Shown: positions 44,328 through 52,629 of the stretch, in pieces
Layout: each line of letters opens with the position of its first letter
Numbering within the stretch: position 1 is the first letter of the stretch
Source of the DNA: Streptomyces sp. NBC_01571
GTDB taxonomy: Bacteria; Actinomycetota; Actinomycetes; Streptomycetales; Streptomycetaceae
Assembly (NCBI RefSeq): GCF_026339875.1
Contig: NZ_JAPEPZ010000001.1
Location: forward strand, 1,922,001 to 1,986,000
Direction: 5' to 3'
DNA: 64,000 nucleotides
Notes under the pieces: generated by a model
What the model was told of the DNA's origin: nothing
The model's database searches: none
What the model saw: the letters and a program-made list of their open reading frames with translations, nothing else
Translations under genes and position numbers: made by a program

Positions 44328-45254
44328 TCAGCCCTGGTAGGTGATCCCCGCCTGCTGGGCCAGGCCGGAGCCGTTCCAGGGGTCGGTGGCCACGGGCGAG
44401 CCCACGGCCGAACCGGCGTCCTTGAGGGAGGCGTTCTCGGCCTCAAGGCGCGCGAGCTTCTGCTCCAGGGTCTCCTGCTGGGCAGGAGCCGCGGCCGGAG
44501 CAGGAGCCGCAGCGACGGGCGCAGCCACGGCGGTCGCCGGGGCCTGAGCCTGAACGGGAGCCTGCGCGGCCACGGCCACAGGTGCGGACGCCGGCTGGGG
44601 GGCCGGGAAGGACAGGCCGTCCTCGACCTCCGTCGCCACCGGGACGGCGGCGGCAGGGGCAGCGCTGGCAGGAGTGGCCTGAACGGGACGCGGCGTGCCG
44701 TTGAGCACGATGCCACGCGCAGCCAGCTCAGCCTGGTCGATGCCGCCGGCCTTGTAGTAGCGCGGCGCCTCGTGGACGATCACCTGCTCGAGGGCCAGGC
44801 CTCGGTTGTTGAAGTTCTTCGGCTTGTAGGTGCGCAGCACGAGCGTGACGTCGAGGCCCTGCGCGAGCTCCTGACCGGACTCGTCCTGGTCGTAGGTGCC
44901 GTCGCCCTTCGGAGAAGGGATCGCGATGACCGGCAGGGTGCTGCCCTTGGAGTCGATGGAGTAGTTGGGTCCGGTTTCGGGCCGCTTCGGGGAGTCGTAG
45001 CGGCGCTCGGAGACGAACTGCTCTTCGAGGGTGGGGTTGTTCGGATCGGCGAACTGGACCTCGGCGTGAATGATCGTCGCGGTGGTGTGCGGCTTGCCGA
45101 CGGGGCTCATCCCGTTCTTCGTCTTGCGCTGGTCGCTGGCAACGAGCTCCGCGCCTTCGATGAGGCGGGCGAGTACGGCGAAGCCGAGCTTCCCGCGGAT
45201 GAAGACGTTCTTGCCCTCGGTGATCTGGCTGGCGGAGATGGAGTAGTTGGCCAT
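44328..45254 (-). CDS. Hypothetical protein, possibly ssDNA-binding, 308 aa
   Basis: A beta-rich N-terminal domain of about 180 residues (NYSISASQITEGKNVFIRGK, HTTATIIHAEVQF, LDVTLVLRTYKP) is followed by a long Ala/Pro-rich disordered linker, a short coiled coil (QETLEQKLARLEAENASLKD) and a tail ending in NGSGLAQQAGITYQG. The globular-linker-tail layout next to primase and helicase genes suggests a replication accessory or ssDNA-binding protein, but no SSB signature or acidic tail tip is present. ATG 45254 follows GAAGGA. Function inferred. Confidence 0.7.
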   Translation of the reverse strand: MANYSISASQITEGKNVFIRGKLGFAVLARLIEGAELVASDQRKTKNGMSPVGKPHTTATIIHAEVQFADPNNPTLEEQFVSERRYDSPKRPETGPNYSIDSKGSTLPVIAIPSPKGDGTYDQDESGQELAQGLDVTLVLRTYKPKNFNNRGLALEQVIVHEAPRYYKAGGIDQAELAARGIVLNGTPRPVQATPASAAPAAAVPVATEVEDGLSFPAPQPASAPVAVAAQAPVQAQAPATAVAAPVAAAPAPAAAPAQQETLEQKLARLEAENASLKDAGSAVGSPVATDPWNGSGLAQQAGITYQG

Positions 45255-45348
45255 GGTGATGCGGTTCCTTCGTTCGGTCTGGCGGTCGGTGACTCAGGGG
45301 TCCATTGGGGGGCTATCGGACAGGATTCGGACTGCCATCCAATCCCTT

Positions 45349-45382
45349 ATTCTATCAACTTCAGTTCGACTATGAGTAGAAT
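45349..45382. promoter_or_regulatory. Divergent promoter region
   Basis: An A/T-rich divergent gap holds GATAGAAT on the minus strand (45356-45349) and TAGAAT on the plus strand (45377-45382), with a shared TTCGACT (45365-45371) between them. It probably drives the 44328 and LysM genes in opposite directions. Confidence 0.4.
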
Positions 45383-45438
45383 GCCAATGCCGGACATGAA
45401 TGATTGTGCGTGCTATTCGCAGAGGAGTCGGGACAGGG

Positions 45439-45996
45439 ATGACGGCTACGATTCAGAGGCCAGTGGGGACGACGTCGAAGCCGTCGGCGCAGACGAGAGC
45501 AGCTGCCGGGAGTCACGCCGGCCCGATGGGCTTCGGCAACGGACCCGTCATCGCCGCCAGCGTCATGGTGGGCGGAGCGGCGCTCTTCGCCGGATGGGGC
45601 CTGACGCAGCTCGCGACGTCCGACGGCGGCTTCATCCAGGCACTGCAGGGCAATCACGCCCCGGTCGAGGCACCGGTGAATCCCGGCGAGAAGAACGCCG
45701 GAGGCGGCAGCGCCCAGCAGCCGAGCGAGGGCGGCACGGGGAAGCAGGACGAGAACGGGGCGAGTCAGGATCCGACGCCGGGTCGCGGCGACGAGGACAA
45801 GCCCAACGGATCGGGTGCACCGGCCGAGGCGAAGCCCGCGCCGAAGGCGAAGCCGTACACCATCAAGCCAGGCGATACGCTCACCGCGATCTCGGGGACG
45901 ACGGGGATGCCGATCGGCATCCTGGTCGAGACGAACAAGATCCAGAATCCGGATCTCATCTACGCGGGGGCCTCGCTGCTCATCCCGCCGGTGTGA
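45439..45996 (+). CDS. Membrane-anchored LysM protein, 185 aa
   Basis: A short cytosolic N-terminus is followed by one transmembrane span (VIAASVMVGGAALFAGWGL), a long disordered Gly/Pro/Asp spacer and a C-terminal LysM domain (YTIKPGDTLTAISGTTGMPI, ending in GASLLIPP). The LysM should bind peptidoglycan outside the membrane. ATG 45439 has AGAGGAG upstream; an in-frame ATG at 45400 would add 13 residues. It is the only plus-strand gene of this block. A cell-wall role in conjugation, entry or lysis is possible. Confidence 0.8.
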   Translation: MTATIQRPVGTTSKPSAQTRAAAGSHAGPMGFGNGPVIAASVMVGGAALFAGWGLTQLATSDGGFIQALQGNHAPVEAPVNPGEKNAGGGSAQQPSEGGTGKQDENGASQDPTPGRGDEDKPNGSGAPAEAKPAPKAKPYTIKPGDTLTAISGTTGMPIGILVETNKIQNPDLIYAGASLLIPPV

Positions 45997-46315
45997 CGAC
46001 CCGGCAGGGCGGCACTGCCGCGTACCGAGCCTGATTCGATGCCCTGACCGCCACGAGGCGGTCAGGGCATCGTCGTCTTCTCAGGGCGGAGGACTCTGCT
46101 TCCCGGCGGGCCCGCAGGTCCATCAGGCGCGTGCGCAGCTGGTGCAGCTGCTCGACCTCGTCGTTCATGGACCGGATGCCATCCGGCGTGTAGTCCTGCG
46201 GGTATTTGAGCTTGTAGTCGCTGAGCAGCTCGATCTTCGCATCGACGAGATCGAGCGCTGTGCTCAGATCGAGGACGTCGTCCAGCGGGAGCCCGGAATC
46301 GGCGGAGGCGGTCAT
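45980..46315 (-). CDS. Hypothetical helical protein, 3' end uncertain
   Basis: Coding character runs from about 46315 (AGGACC before ATG; a GTG at 46417 is possible) to about 46085: LDLSTALDLVDAKIELLSDY, RSMNDEVEQLHQLRTRLMDL. Beyond that the frame passes through the terminator hairpin at 46037 and into the LysM gene end, which is unlikely for a real C-terminus. A frameshift or lost stop near 46085 is suspected; a TGA lies in another frame there. Confidence 0.5.
   Translation of the reverse strand: MTASADSGLPLDDVLDLSTALDLVDAKIELLSDYKLKYPQDYTPDGIRSMNDEVEQLHQLRTRLMDLRARREAESSALRRRRCPDRLVAVRASNQARYAAVPPCRVVTPAG
46037..46072. terminator. Perfect 16-bp hairpin between convergent genes
   Basis: CGATGCCCTGACCGCC (46037-46052), loop ACGA, GGCGGTCAGGGCATCG (46057-46072). 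Probably a bidirectional terminator. Confidence 0.8.
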
Positions 46316-46560
46316 GCTTCGGTCCTGGGCTCTGCCGCCCAGTCGCTGCTCAAGGTCGGGGGGAAGGTTCTGGTCGACGGTGTTGAAGACGAACTGCGTG
46401 GGCCTCGTAGAGCTCACCGCGAGGCGTCACCCGGGACCGGCGTTAGCCGGTCCACGGCATGTCTCCCCGCAAAGCACTCGGCCTGGGTTCGACACACGGA
46501 TCAGCTGTGCTGATCCCCTCCCCTGTTGCGAAACGCAGCACTCGTAACAGCGTCAGAGAT

Positions 46561-46602
46561 CAGACGACCCCCGCCGGCCAGGCTGCCGGCGGGGGTCGTC
46601 TG
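46561..46602 (-). terminator. Perfect 18-bp hairpin after the 46623 gene
   Basis: Arms 46561-46578 and 46585-46602 pair over 18 bp around loop CAGGCT, 20 bp beyond the stop of the 172-aa gene. Confidence 0.8.
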
Positions 46603-46622
46603 AGGCACGAGGTCGTGGTCTC

Positions 46623-47141
46623 TCACGCCGCATCGGTGTCGTCGGACTCACCCCGGCCAAACAGGAATCCGCGGACATCACCGTTCTTCATCATGTCCTG
46701 CAGATGCGCCAGGAACACCGCACGCTGCGTGGCCCGGCGATCGGCCAAGGGGTCGTACTCGCGCAGTACCTTCAGGTTGACGACCCAGCCGTTCTCGCGA
46801 GAGATGGACTGGTCAAGCTGAGAGTCCGGAACGACGTCCATGCCGGTGAAATCGTGGTCGAACTCGGGCGCGATGCCGAGGTGTTGATTCGGCTCGTCGA
46901 TGTAGAGCGTGTCGACGCCGACCTGCTGGCCGGCCTTGTCGAAAGCCACGAGGAACACACGGTCTGCCCTGGTGGTGTTGTCGACGTGGACCGCTGCAAC
47001 GTTCGAGTCACCGATGAAGCTCGTCTGCTCGAACCGTTCGTACACGCGGGCACGAGCTTCATGGCACCACATGATGCGCCGGGCTTCATCGAAACCTTTG
47101 AACTCGTCAGAGTTGGACGCTTCGGGGTGGGGGTGGATCAT
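46623..47141 (-). CDS. Hypothetical protein, 172 aa
   Basis: ATG 47141 has a good AAGGAG site. The protein is soluble and mixed alpha/beta, with a core reading AAVHVDNTTRADRVFLVAFD and VGVDTLYIDEPNQHLG, and an acidic tail. No motif I can assign. It seems to be the last gene of the intact DNA-metabolism block. Between 47142 and 47644 I see no convincing gene, only short frames without ribosome-binding sites. Confidence 0.7.
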   Translation of the reverse strand: MIHPHPEASNSDEFKGFDEARRIMWCHEARARVYERFEQTSFIGDSNVAAVHVDNTTRADRVFLVAFDKAGQQVGVDTLYIDEPNQHLGIAPEFDHDFTGMDVVPDSQLDQSISRENGWVVNLKVLREYDPLADRRATQRAVFLAHLQDMMKNGDVRGFLFGRGESDDTDAA

Positions 47142-47644
47142 CGGTGCGCTCCTTCATATGCGGTGGCTCCAACCACCTTTCAGCGCCCGCCTCCTGGTGC
47201 GTGCAGCGGTTCACCACCGCGGGCTTTGTCGGCTTCCCCGTGGGCAGTTTCGGCTTGAGCCTCACTCGCCTCATGGTTGGCCGGGCTTGCATCGGCAACG
47301 CTAGGCATATGCGCGTGGCGATGCCATTTCGCCGGTGCACAAACTGGCCGTTGACACCTGTCGGTATTGCACCAGTCGGCTACATGCCGGCGCGGAAGTG
47401 CACCTTCCTCATGACAGGGGTGTCGGGGTTGCACACTTTCAGGCCCCACGCGTAGCTCGTCTATCACTTGGCAAACTTCCGCCCCATCCTGAACACCACG
47501 CCACGAACGGCAGGTTGGTCGATAAGGAGACATTTCCCGGTGGTCTCTTGCGGTGGCGTGGAAGGTGATCTAACCCCATACTGACGAGCCGTTTTTCCTC
47601 GTGTCTTCCTTCGTCCCGCGAGGCGTTTGTGGTAGCCCTCCGAT

Positions 47645-48628
47645 GTGATCGACCTTCCCTCCGAGCCAATGCTGGCGAATCCCGTCGAGACGTTTGCACT
47701 TCCCTTGAACTGGTTTGCCGAACCGAAATGGGATGGCTTCCGGGCGTTCGCGGCACACGATGCTACCGGTCCTACGGTGCTGCGCTCGCGCACGGGCAGT
47801 GATCTATCCGCGGCCTTTCCGGAGATCACCTCAGCCCTTCGGCGGTTGCCCTTTTCCGTCGTCTTCGACGGCGAATTGGTCGTGTGGGAGGAGAACAGGC
47901 TCGCGTTCAGGCGGCTCACGCAGCGGTTGCACCGCCGGGGCGCCGTCGCTCAGCAGGCCGCGGCTGCCCAGCCGGCCCACTACGTCGTGTTCGACCTGCT
48001 CCACGTCGAGGGCCAGAGCCTGCGCGAACGCTCATACGTCGAGAGACGGCGGGCACTCGAAACCCTGTTCCAGCGGGAGGGGCTGGCTGCGCCGTGGACG
48101 TTGTGCCCGTCAACAAACGATGCCGAAGTGGCCCGAGGGTGGCTGGCCTGGTCCGTGGCCGGCGTGGAAGGCTGCGTGTTCAAGGACGGCGGCGAAAGCT
48201 ATCGGCCAGGAGAACGCTCCTGGCGGAAGTAGGTGCGCGACACCCTGGAGATGATCGTCGGTGCGGTCACCGGGGCGCCCCACCGTCCCCGGACACTGCT
48301 GCTCGGCCGGCACGACTTCGACGGACGACTGCAGTATGCGGGACGCACGAGCGCCTTGCCGGGAGTTCAGGCTCAGATCATGGGGGGTCTCTTGCGCCCG
48401 GTAGCGGATCACCCGTGGGCCGGGTGGTCTTTCTCCGCCGGCTGGGGATCACGGGAGAAACTGCAGGTGTCTCTGGTCGTTCCGGAGACCGTCGTCGAGA
48501 TCAGCGTGGATGTCTCCCGGGACGCCCGCGGCCGTCTGCGCCACCCTGTGCGCTTTGTGCGTGTGCGTGCGGACATGGCCGTCGAAGACGTGCCGCCCCT
48601 CGACGCGCTGCGAAGGCCGGCCACATGA
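47645..48628 (+). pseudogene. ATP-dependent DNA ligase (LigC-like) with an in-frame TAG
   Basis: GTG 47645 opens an adenylation domain with motif I EPKWDGF (the nucleotidyl Lys), motif III VFDGELVVWE, motif IIIa YVVFDLLHVEG and motif IV EGCVFKDGG. The frame stops at TAG 48230-48232, exactly in motif V (SWRK, stop, VRDTLEMIVGAVTGAPH), and the same frame continues through the OB-fold domain to 48628. One substitution restores about 327 aa. Unless the stop is read through, the nucleotide-binding Lys of motif V and the OB domain are lost. Confidence 0.75.
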
Positions 48629-48680
48629 GGAAGAAAAAGGAGGGGTCTCTCTCACGCCGAGTTCTGTGACGCCGAGGCGC

Positions 48681-50594
48681 TCAGCAGGCAACGACAGACA
48701 GTCCTTGCTGATCTGAGGGCAGATCAGGCTGGCCCGTGACGACATGAAGTGAGAACTGCAGATCGCGTACGCCCGCGAGGGTGGCGAGATCGCGCTGCAT
48801 GTGGTTCTCCACGGCCCGCAGATGGGAACGCACTGTGACCTCGGAGAGACCGAGCGCGCGGGCTGCCGGCTCGACGTGCGTGTCGAAGGTGAGCCAGGCG
48901 AGCGCCGTGGACTGGAGGTCACGCCGGTCTGCCTGGACCGGTCTGACCAAGGTCTGTGCCCAGGCGTGCACCTGGGGAGTGTCCAACAGCCGCGCCAAGG
49001 AGGGCGGTTCCGCACCGGCCAGCCGCGGAGAGGCGGAACCCTCTCGTTGCGTGACCAGTTCCATGGCCAGGGCGACGGCTATGCGGTCGCTTATGGACGT
49101 GAAGTCCATGCGTAGGAGTTCGGCGGCTCGTGAGGCGCGGCGCATGACCGTGTTGCGGTGCAGGCGCAGCCGGCGGGCGGCCACCGTGTATGGGTAGGCG
49201 AGGGCGGCCGGAAGGGTTTCGCGCATGGACTCCCACTGCGTCTCGTCGCGCATCAGCGGGTGCAGCAGGCGGCGGGCCCAGTGTTGCGCTTCCGCCTGCG
49301 GCAGGAGACTGACGAGGTCGGAGCCGTGCACGGAGAGGGCCACGGAGTCAGGCTGGAAGGCGGCAAACCTCTGGGCGGTGATGGCCTCGTGAAGTGCGTC
49401 GGCGAGCAGGGCCATGGAGTAGACCCCGCTGCCCCCCAGAGACGACGGCGACCCCAATGCGCCCACCAGGCGGGTGAGTTCGGCGGAGACATCCTCCCCG
49501 GAATCCTCGTCGGGGCGGATCGGCTGCACGATCAGTATCCGCCGGTCGTCTCTCGGGGCAGGCACGACGAGGGCATGCTGGCCGACAGATGTCCTGCAGC
49601 GGCGGACAGTCAGCTCCCGGCGTGACGGCTGGGTCTCCACAACGAAGACGCGGGCGGTTTCCGTTTCCAGAAGTCCGGGCGCCAAATTGGCCATGACACG
49701 CCGCGCCTTTTCAACCTCGCCGTCTAGAAGAAGCTCGAACGCTGCGCTGCGCGCCGCTTGGGAGGCACCGGAGGCTGCCCGGTATTCGCGGTGCGCCTGG
49801 TCCACGAGGCCCAGGAGTTTCGCCGCATGACGCAGCAACCGCAGATCCGCCTCGTCGAATGGGGTTCTGCGGGCCACCGCGAGTACGGTGTCCGCGGCCG
49901 AGGCCGGGGCGAGCGAGATGAGCTGGGTGTGGGGTCCGGAGAGCGTCTCGGGGAGAACTCCGTCGACGGACTGCCGGATGATGGCCTGAGCCAGCTGCTC
50001 TGCTGCCGTGGCCGGTGAGGCGGCGAGGACCCGCTCCGGTTCGCTGACCAGAACCTGGCAGTCGAGGACCCGGGCGAGCCAGTCCGCGATGCGCTGCATG
50101 GCCCTGGAATCGGCCAGCTGGGCCGGCAACTCCTGTACCAGGGAGCTGAGTTGGGCGGCACGATGCTCAGCGAACCTCAGGCGGGACTGCTGGATCTCCT
50201 CATGCACGCCTTCCCAGCACTCGGTGGGAGCAGACGTGATCAGCAGGGCGATGCCCAGCCCACTGGCCCGGTCCACGATGACCGGGGGGAACGGCTGGCG
50301 CGCCCCGGGAGCTGCACTGACGGCCAGACCTGCGCCGCCGTCCCGGCTCATCCGCTGCAGCAACAGATCGAGAACCGTGGTGATACGGCCACGCAGGCGG
50401 AAGGGAGAAATTCCGGTGATCAAGACGAGCGAGCCGTCAGGCAGAGCCGACGGGACACCGTCTTCCAGCAGCTGCTCCGGCGTCACCGTCACCACGCCGG
50501 TGATCTCCGCGGTCTGGGCACGCAGGGAACCGCTTGCTACGAATGTCAGTTCGAGTTCCGGCCGGTCAGTGGGCAGTGAGCCCAGAGTCAGCAT
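48681..50594 (-). CDS. PucR/CdaR-type transcriptional regulator, 637 aa
   Basis: An N-terminal PucR-like ligand domain (ELELTFVASGSLRAQTAEIT, GSLVLITGISPF) is followed by a helical linker, a GAF-like region (about 165-270) and two C-terminal helix-turn-helix units: VAARRLRLHRNTVMRRASRA (about 480) and AARALGLSEVTVRSHLRAVE (about 590). Such regulators are common in streptomycetes and respond to small metabolites. ATG 50594 is used. The 650-bp gap upstream (50595-51243) holds no convincing gene, though a TTG-initiated frame at 50670-51116 on the minus strand is conceivable. Confidence 0.8.
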   Translation of the reverse strand: MLTLGSLPTDRPELELTFVASGSLRAQTAEITGVVTVTPEQLLEDGVPSALPDGSLVLITGISPFRLRGRITTVLDLLLQRMSRDGGAGLAVSAAPGARQPFPPVIVDRASGLGIALLITSAPTECWEGVHEEIQQSRLRFAEHRAAQLSSLVQELPAQLADSRAMQRIADWLARVLDCQVLVSEPERVLAASPATAAEQLAQAIIRQSVDGVLPETLSGPHTQLISLAPASAADTVLAVARRTPFDEADLRLLRHAAKLLGLVDQAHREYRAASGASQAARSAAFELLLDGEVEKARRVMANLAPGLLETETARVFVVETQPSRRELTVRRCRTSVGQHALVVPAPRDDRRILIVQPIRPDEDSGEDVSAELTRLVGALGSPSSLGGSGVYSMALLADALHEAITAQRFAAFQPDSVALSVHGSDLVSLLPQAEAQHWARRLLHPLMRDETQWESMRETLPAALAYPYTVAARRLRLHRNTVMRRASRAAELLRMDFTSISDRIAVALAMELVTQREGSASPRLAGAEPPSLARLLDTPQVHAWAQTLVRPVQADRRDLQSTALAWLTFDTHVEPAARALGLSEVTVRSHLRAVENHMQRDLATLAGVRDLQFSLHVVTGQPDLPSDQQGLSVVAC

Positions 50595-51229
50595 GGTGCG
50601 CTCCTCGGGAGTCGGGACGAGGTCGTGAAGTACCTCCGGTACCGGCTGGCCGGCACAGGCACTCAGTGATCACGACCTCATGGCTCCGCTTCCGTCGATT
50701 CGCATTACTGGTCCTGGAGGTGCGCTTTGACCCACCCGCGCGCCAGCAAGAAGAAGCCGGGGGCGTGGAGGTGCCGCCCGCTCGAGACGGCGTCCCGCGG
50801 GAGGTACCGCGGGATGCACGAGGCGCTCGGCCCGGCGCCATCTGCGGGCGCGGGCCAGTTGCGCCCGGCGGGGAGTCACGCGAGGGCACGGACGAGCCCC
50901 TCCCCCGGCGCTCACCCTCCCCCGTCGAGAGCAGTGGCGTTCACGAAGAGCACGCGCCATGGCTGACTCTCCCCGCACATCCCGGCCAGCATGGGCACTG
51001 CTGTTGGATGCCAGCTCCATCCTCAACTCTTCCCCCTGCCGGTGCAGCGCCCGAACTGCGAGCGTGAGCCGCAGTTCGGCAAACACCAACGCCGCATCCA
51101 CCGCCGTCGTGTCCAACTCTTCGGGCTACTGGGGACCCAGCACCCAGGAGATCATTCCTGCACTACAGTCGTTACGGTCAGTAATCAATCTGCTGCGCAG
51201 GGTTTCATTCACCCTATCGTGATCCTGCC

Positions 51230-51257
51230 TTGCGCCCCCGGCTATGTCAACTAAAAT
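51230..51257 (+). promoter_or_regulatory. Candidate promoter of the XRE regulator
   Basis: TTGCGC (51230-51235) and TAAAAT (51252-51257) are 16 bp apart. If this is the promoter, the ATG at 51244 is not transcribed and the regulator starts further downstream. Confidence 0.4.
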
Positions 51258-51864
51258 ACACAGCACCGAACCCCGCCTGAGTGAGAGACCGATACATAGT
51301 GGTGTACAGCCTGCAGCAGGACGGCCCCCAGGCCCTGTCCGGCAATCCCTGCCTGTGCTGAGGCGCGGCCGCCGCCCTCTGGCGGAGAGACTTAGCGCGT
51401 TGATGGCCGCCCGCCGCGATGCCAAAGGCCGCGCGTTCTCGTCGCGCACGCTGTCTGCCGCCGTCGACGCACTGCCGGGCGAGCACCCGTCGGTGTCTCA
51501 CGCCGCCATCGCCAAATTGGCCAAGGGTTCCCAGGACAACCCGACGGTGGGCACCATCCTGGCACTGTGCGAAGCTCTCGGCGGCGTCCCACCCGCACAT
51601 CTTCTGCCGCACAACACCTATGGCGATCTCAAGGCCCTGGAGGCCTTCGAGGATCCTCAGGTACGCCGAGTTCTCGCACTGCTGAACGGCATGCCGCCCG
51701 ACGAGGTGCAGAACCTCATCGCGGACCTTGAACAGCGTCGGGATGATCTCGGTCTAGAGCCGGTGCCGGACGACGAGGCGGACAAGTCGCCCGACAAGCC
51801 TCAACGACGCCGGAGTATGGACGACGCCGCACGCTATGCGGCAGATGCACTGGAGGGTTTGTAA
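51244..51864 (+). CDS. XRE-family HTH regulator
   Basis: The core LAERLSALMAARRDAKGRAF, with VSHAAIAKLAKGSQDNPTVG and TILALCEALGGVPPAHLLP (about residues 45-120), is the XRE-type HTH with extra helices seen in regulators paired with MAB_1171c-type membrane proteins. The C-terminal half is acidic and helical. ATG 51244 has no ribosome-binding site and overlaps a likely -10 box; GTG 51355 or ATG 51403 may be the real start. Its stop is immediately followed by the next gene's GTG. Confidence 0.8.
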   Translation: MSTKIHSTEPRLSERPIHSGVQPAAGRPPGPVRQSLPVLRRGRRPLAERLSALMAARRDAKGRAFSSRTLSAAVDALPGEHPSVSHAAIAKLAKGSQDNPTVGTILALCEALGGVPPAHLLPHNTYGDLKALEAFEDPQVRRVLALLNGMPPDEVQNLIADLEQRRDDLGLEPVPDDEADKSPDKPQRRRSMDDAARYAADALEGL

Positions 51865-52629
51865 GTGGTCGACGGCATAGTCTTCGGGACGTGCACCGCA
51901 GCCGGATTGGTGGTCACAGCGCTCTGCACACGGAGGGCCGTGGGCAATCCGCGGGTGTCCACCTGGGCGATCGCCCTCGCCTTCGGGGTGTGCACACTGG
52001 GCGTCCTGTGCGCCGTCCCCGCGGTGGCCGATGCGTTGCAGGACATCACGGGCCTGCACAACGTCGGCAAGCTGGTGGCTCACATCTGTGCGGTCCTGTG
52101 GTGTGCCTTCCTTCAGATCACGATGGTGGACCTCGCCTACCGGCCCGAGTACCTGAAGGCCGCGATGTTCCAGCGCGGCTTCGCCGCCGCGGTGGAACTG
52201 ATGATCCTGGTGCCGCTCTTCCTGGCCACGAACCGGCCCGATGTCGAGTTCACGACCGAGTACGCCGACGACCCGAAGGTCGCCGCGTATCTGCTGATTT
52301 ACCTCTCCTACGTCCTGGTCACCTGCGCTGAACTCGCATTCATGTGCGGCAGGACGGCACGCCGCAACTGGGGCATCAGACCGTGGAGCGGCGCCGGCTT
52401 CGCCTTGTCCTCCGTGTCGGCGGCCCTCGGCCTGGCGTACGCGTTCTCCAAGGGCTCGTACATCATCTTCTACACCCTCGACAATCCCTGGCCGCTGAAG
52501 GCCGAGGAGGTCGTGAGCCCCACGCTGAGCGGACTGGCGGTGCTGTTCCTCTTCTGCGGTCTGACGCTCCCCATGGTCGGTGCCCTGCGTGAGCGCCTGC
52601 GCGACAAGAAGGCACTGGCCGGAGACTAG
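51865..52629 (+). CDS. Integral membrane protein (MAB_1171c-like), short form
   Basis: 254 aa with about seven hydrophobic spans (GLVVTALCT, WAIALAFGVCTLGVLCAV, AAAVELMILVPLFLA, AYLLIYLSYVLVTCAELAFM, SGLAVLFLFCGLTLPMVGAL). It resembles the membrane half of MAB_1171c-type putative transporters but lacks their cytosolic C-terminal domain. GTG follows the XRE stop directly. Its TAG stop is part of the CTAG where IS1182 copy 2 inserted, so the stop probably predates the insertion. Confidence 0.75.
   Translation: MVDGIVFGTCTAAGLVVTALCTRRAVGNPRVSTWAIALAFGVCTLGVLCAVPAVADALQDITGLHNVGKLVAHICAVLWCAFLQITMVDLAYRPEYLKAAMFQRGFAAAVELMILVPLFLATNRPDVEFTTEYADDPKVAAYLLIYLSYVLVTCAELAFMCGRTARRNWGIRPWSGAGFALSSVSAALGLAYAFSKGSYIIFYTLDNPWPLKAEEVVSPTLSGLAVLFLFCGLTLPMVGALRERLRDKKALAGD

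Noticed and set aside
46470..46500. tRNA-like GGGTTCGAC sequence
   Set aside because: The flanking bases do not form a T stem or any acceptor/anticodon stems.
47144..47568. Short plus-strand frames, one with TCRYC
   Set aside because: No ribosome-binding site and weak composition; the gap looks non-coding, though a small gene at 47335-47568 cannot be excluded.
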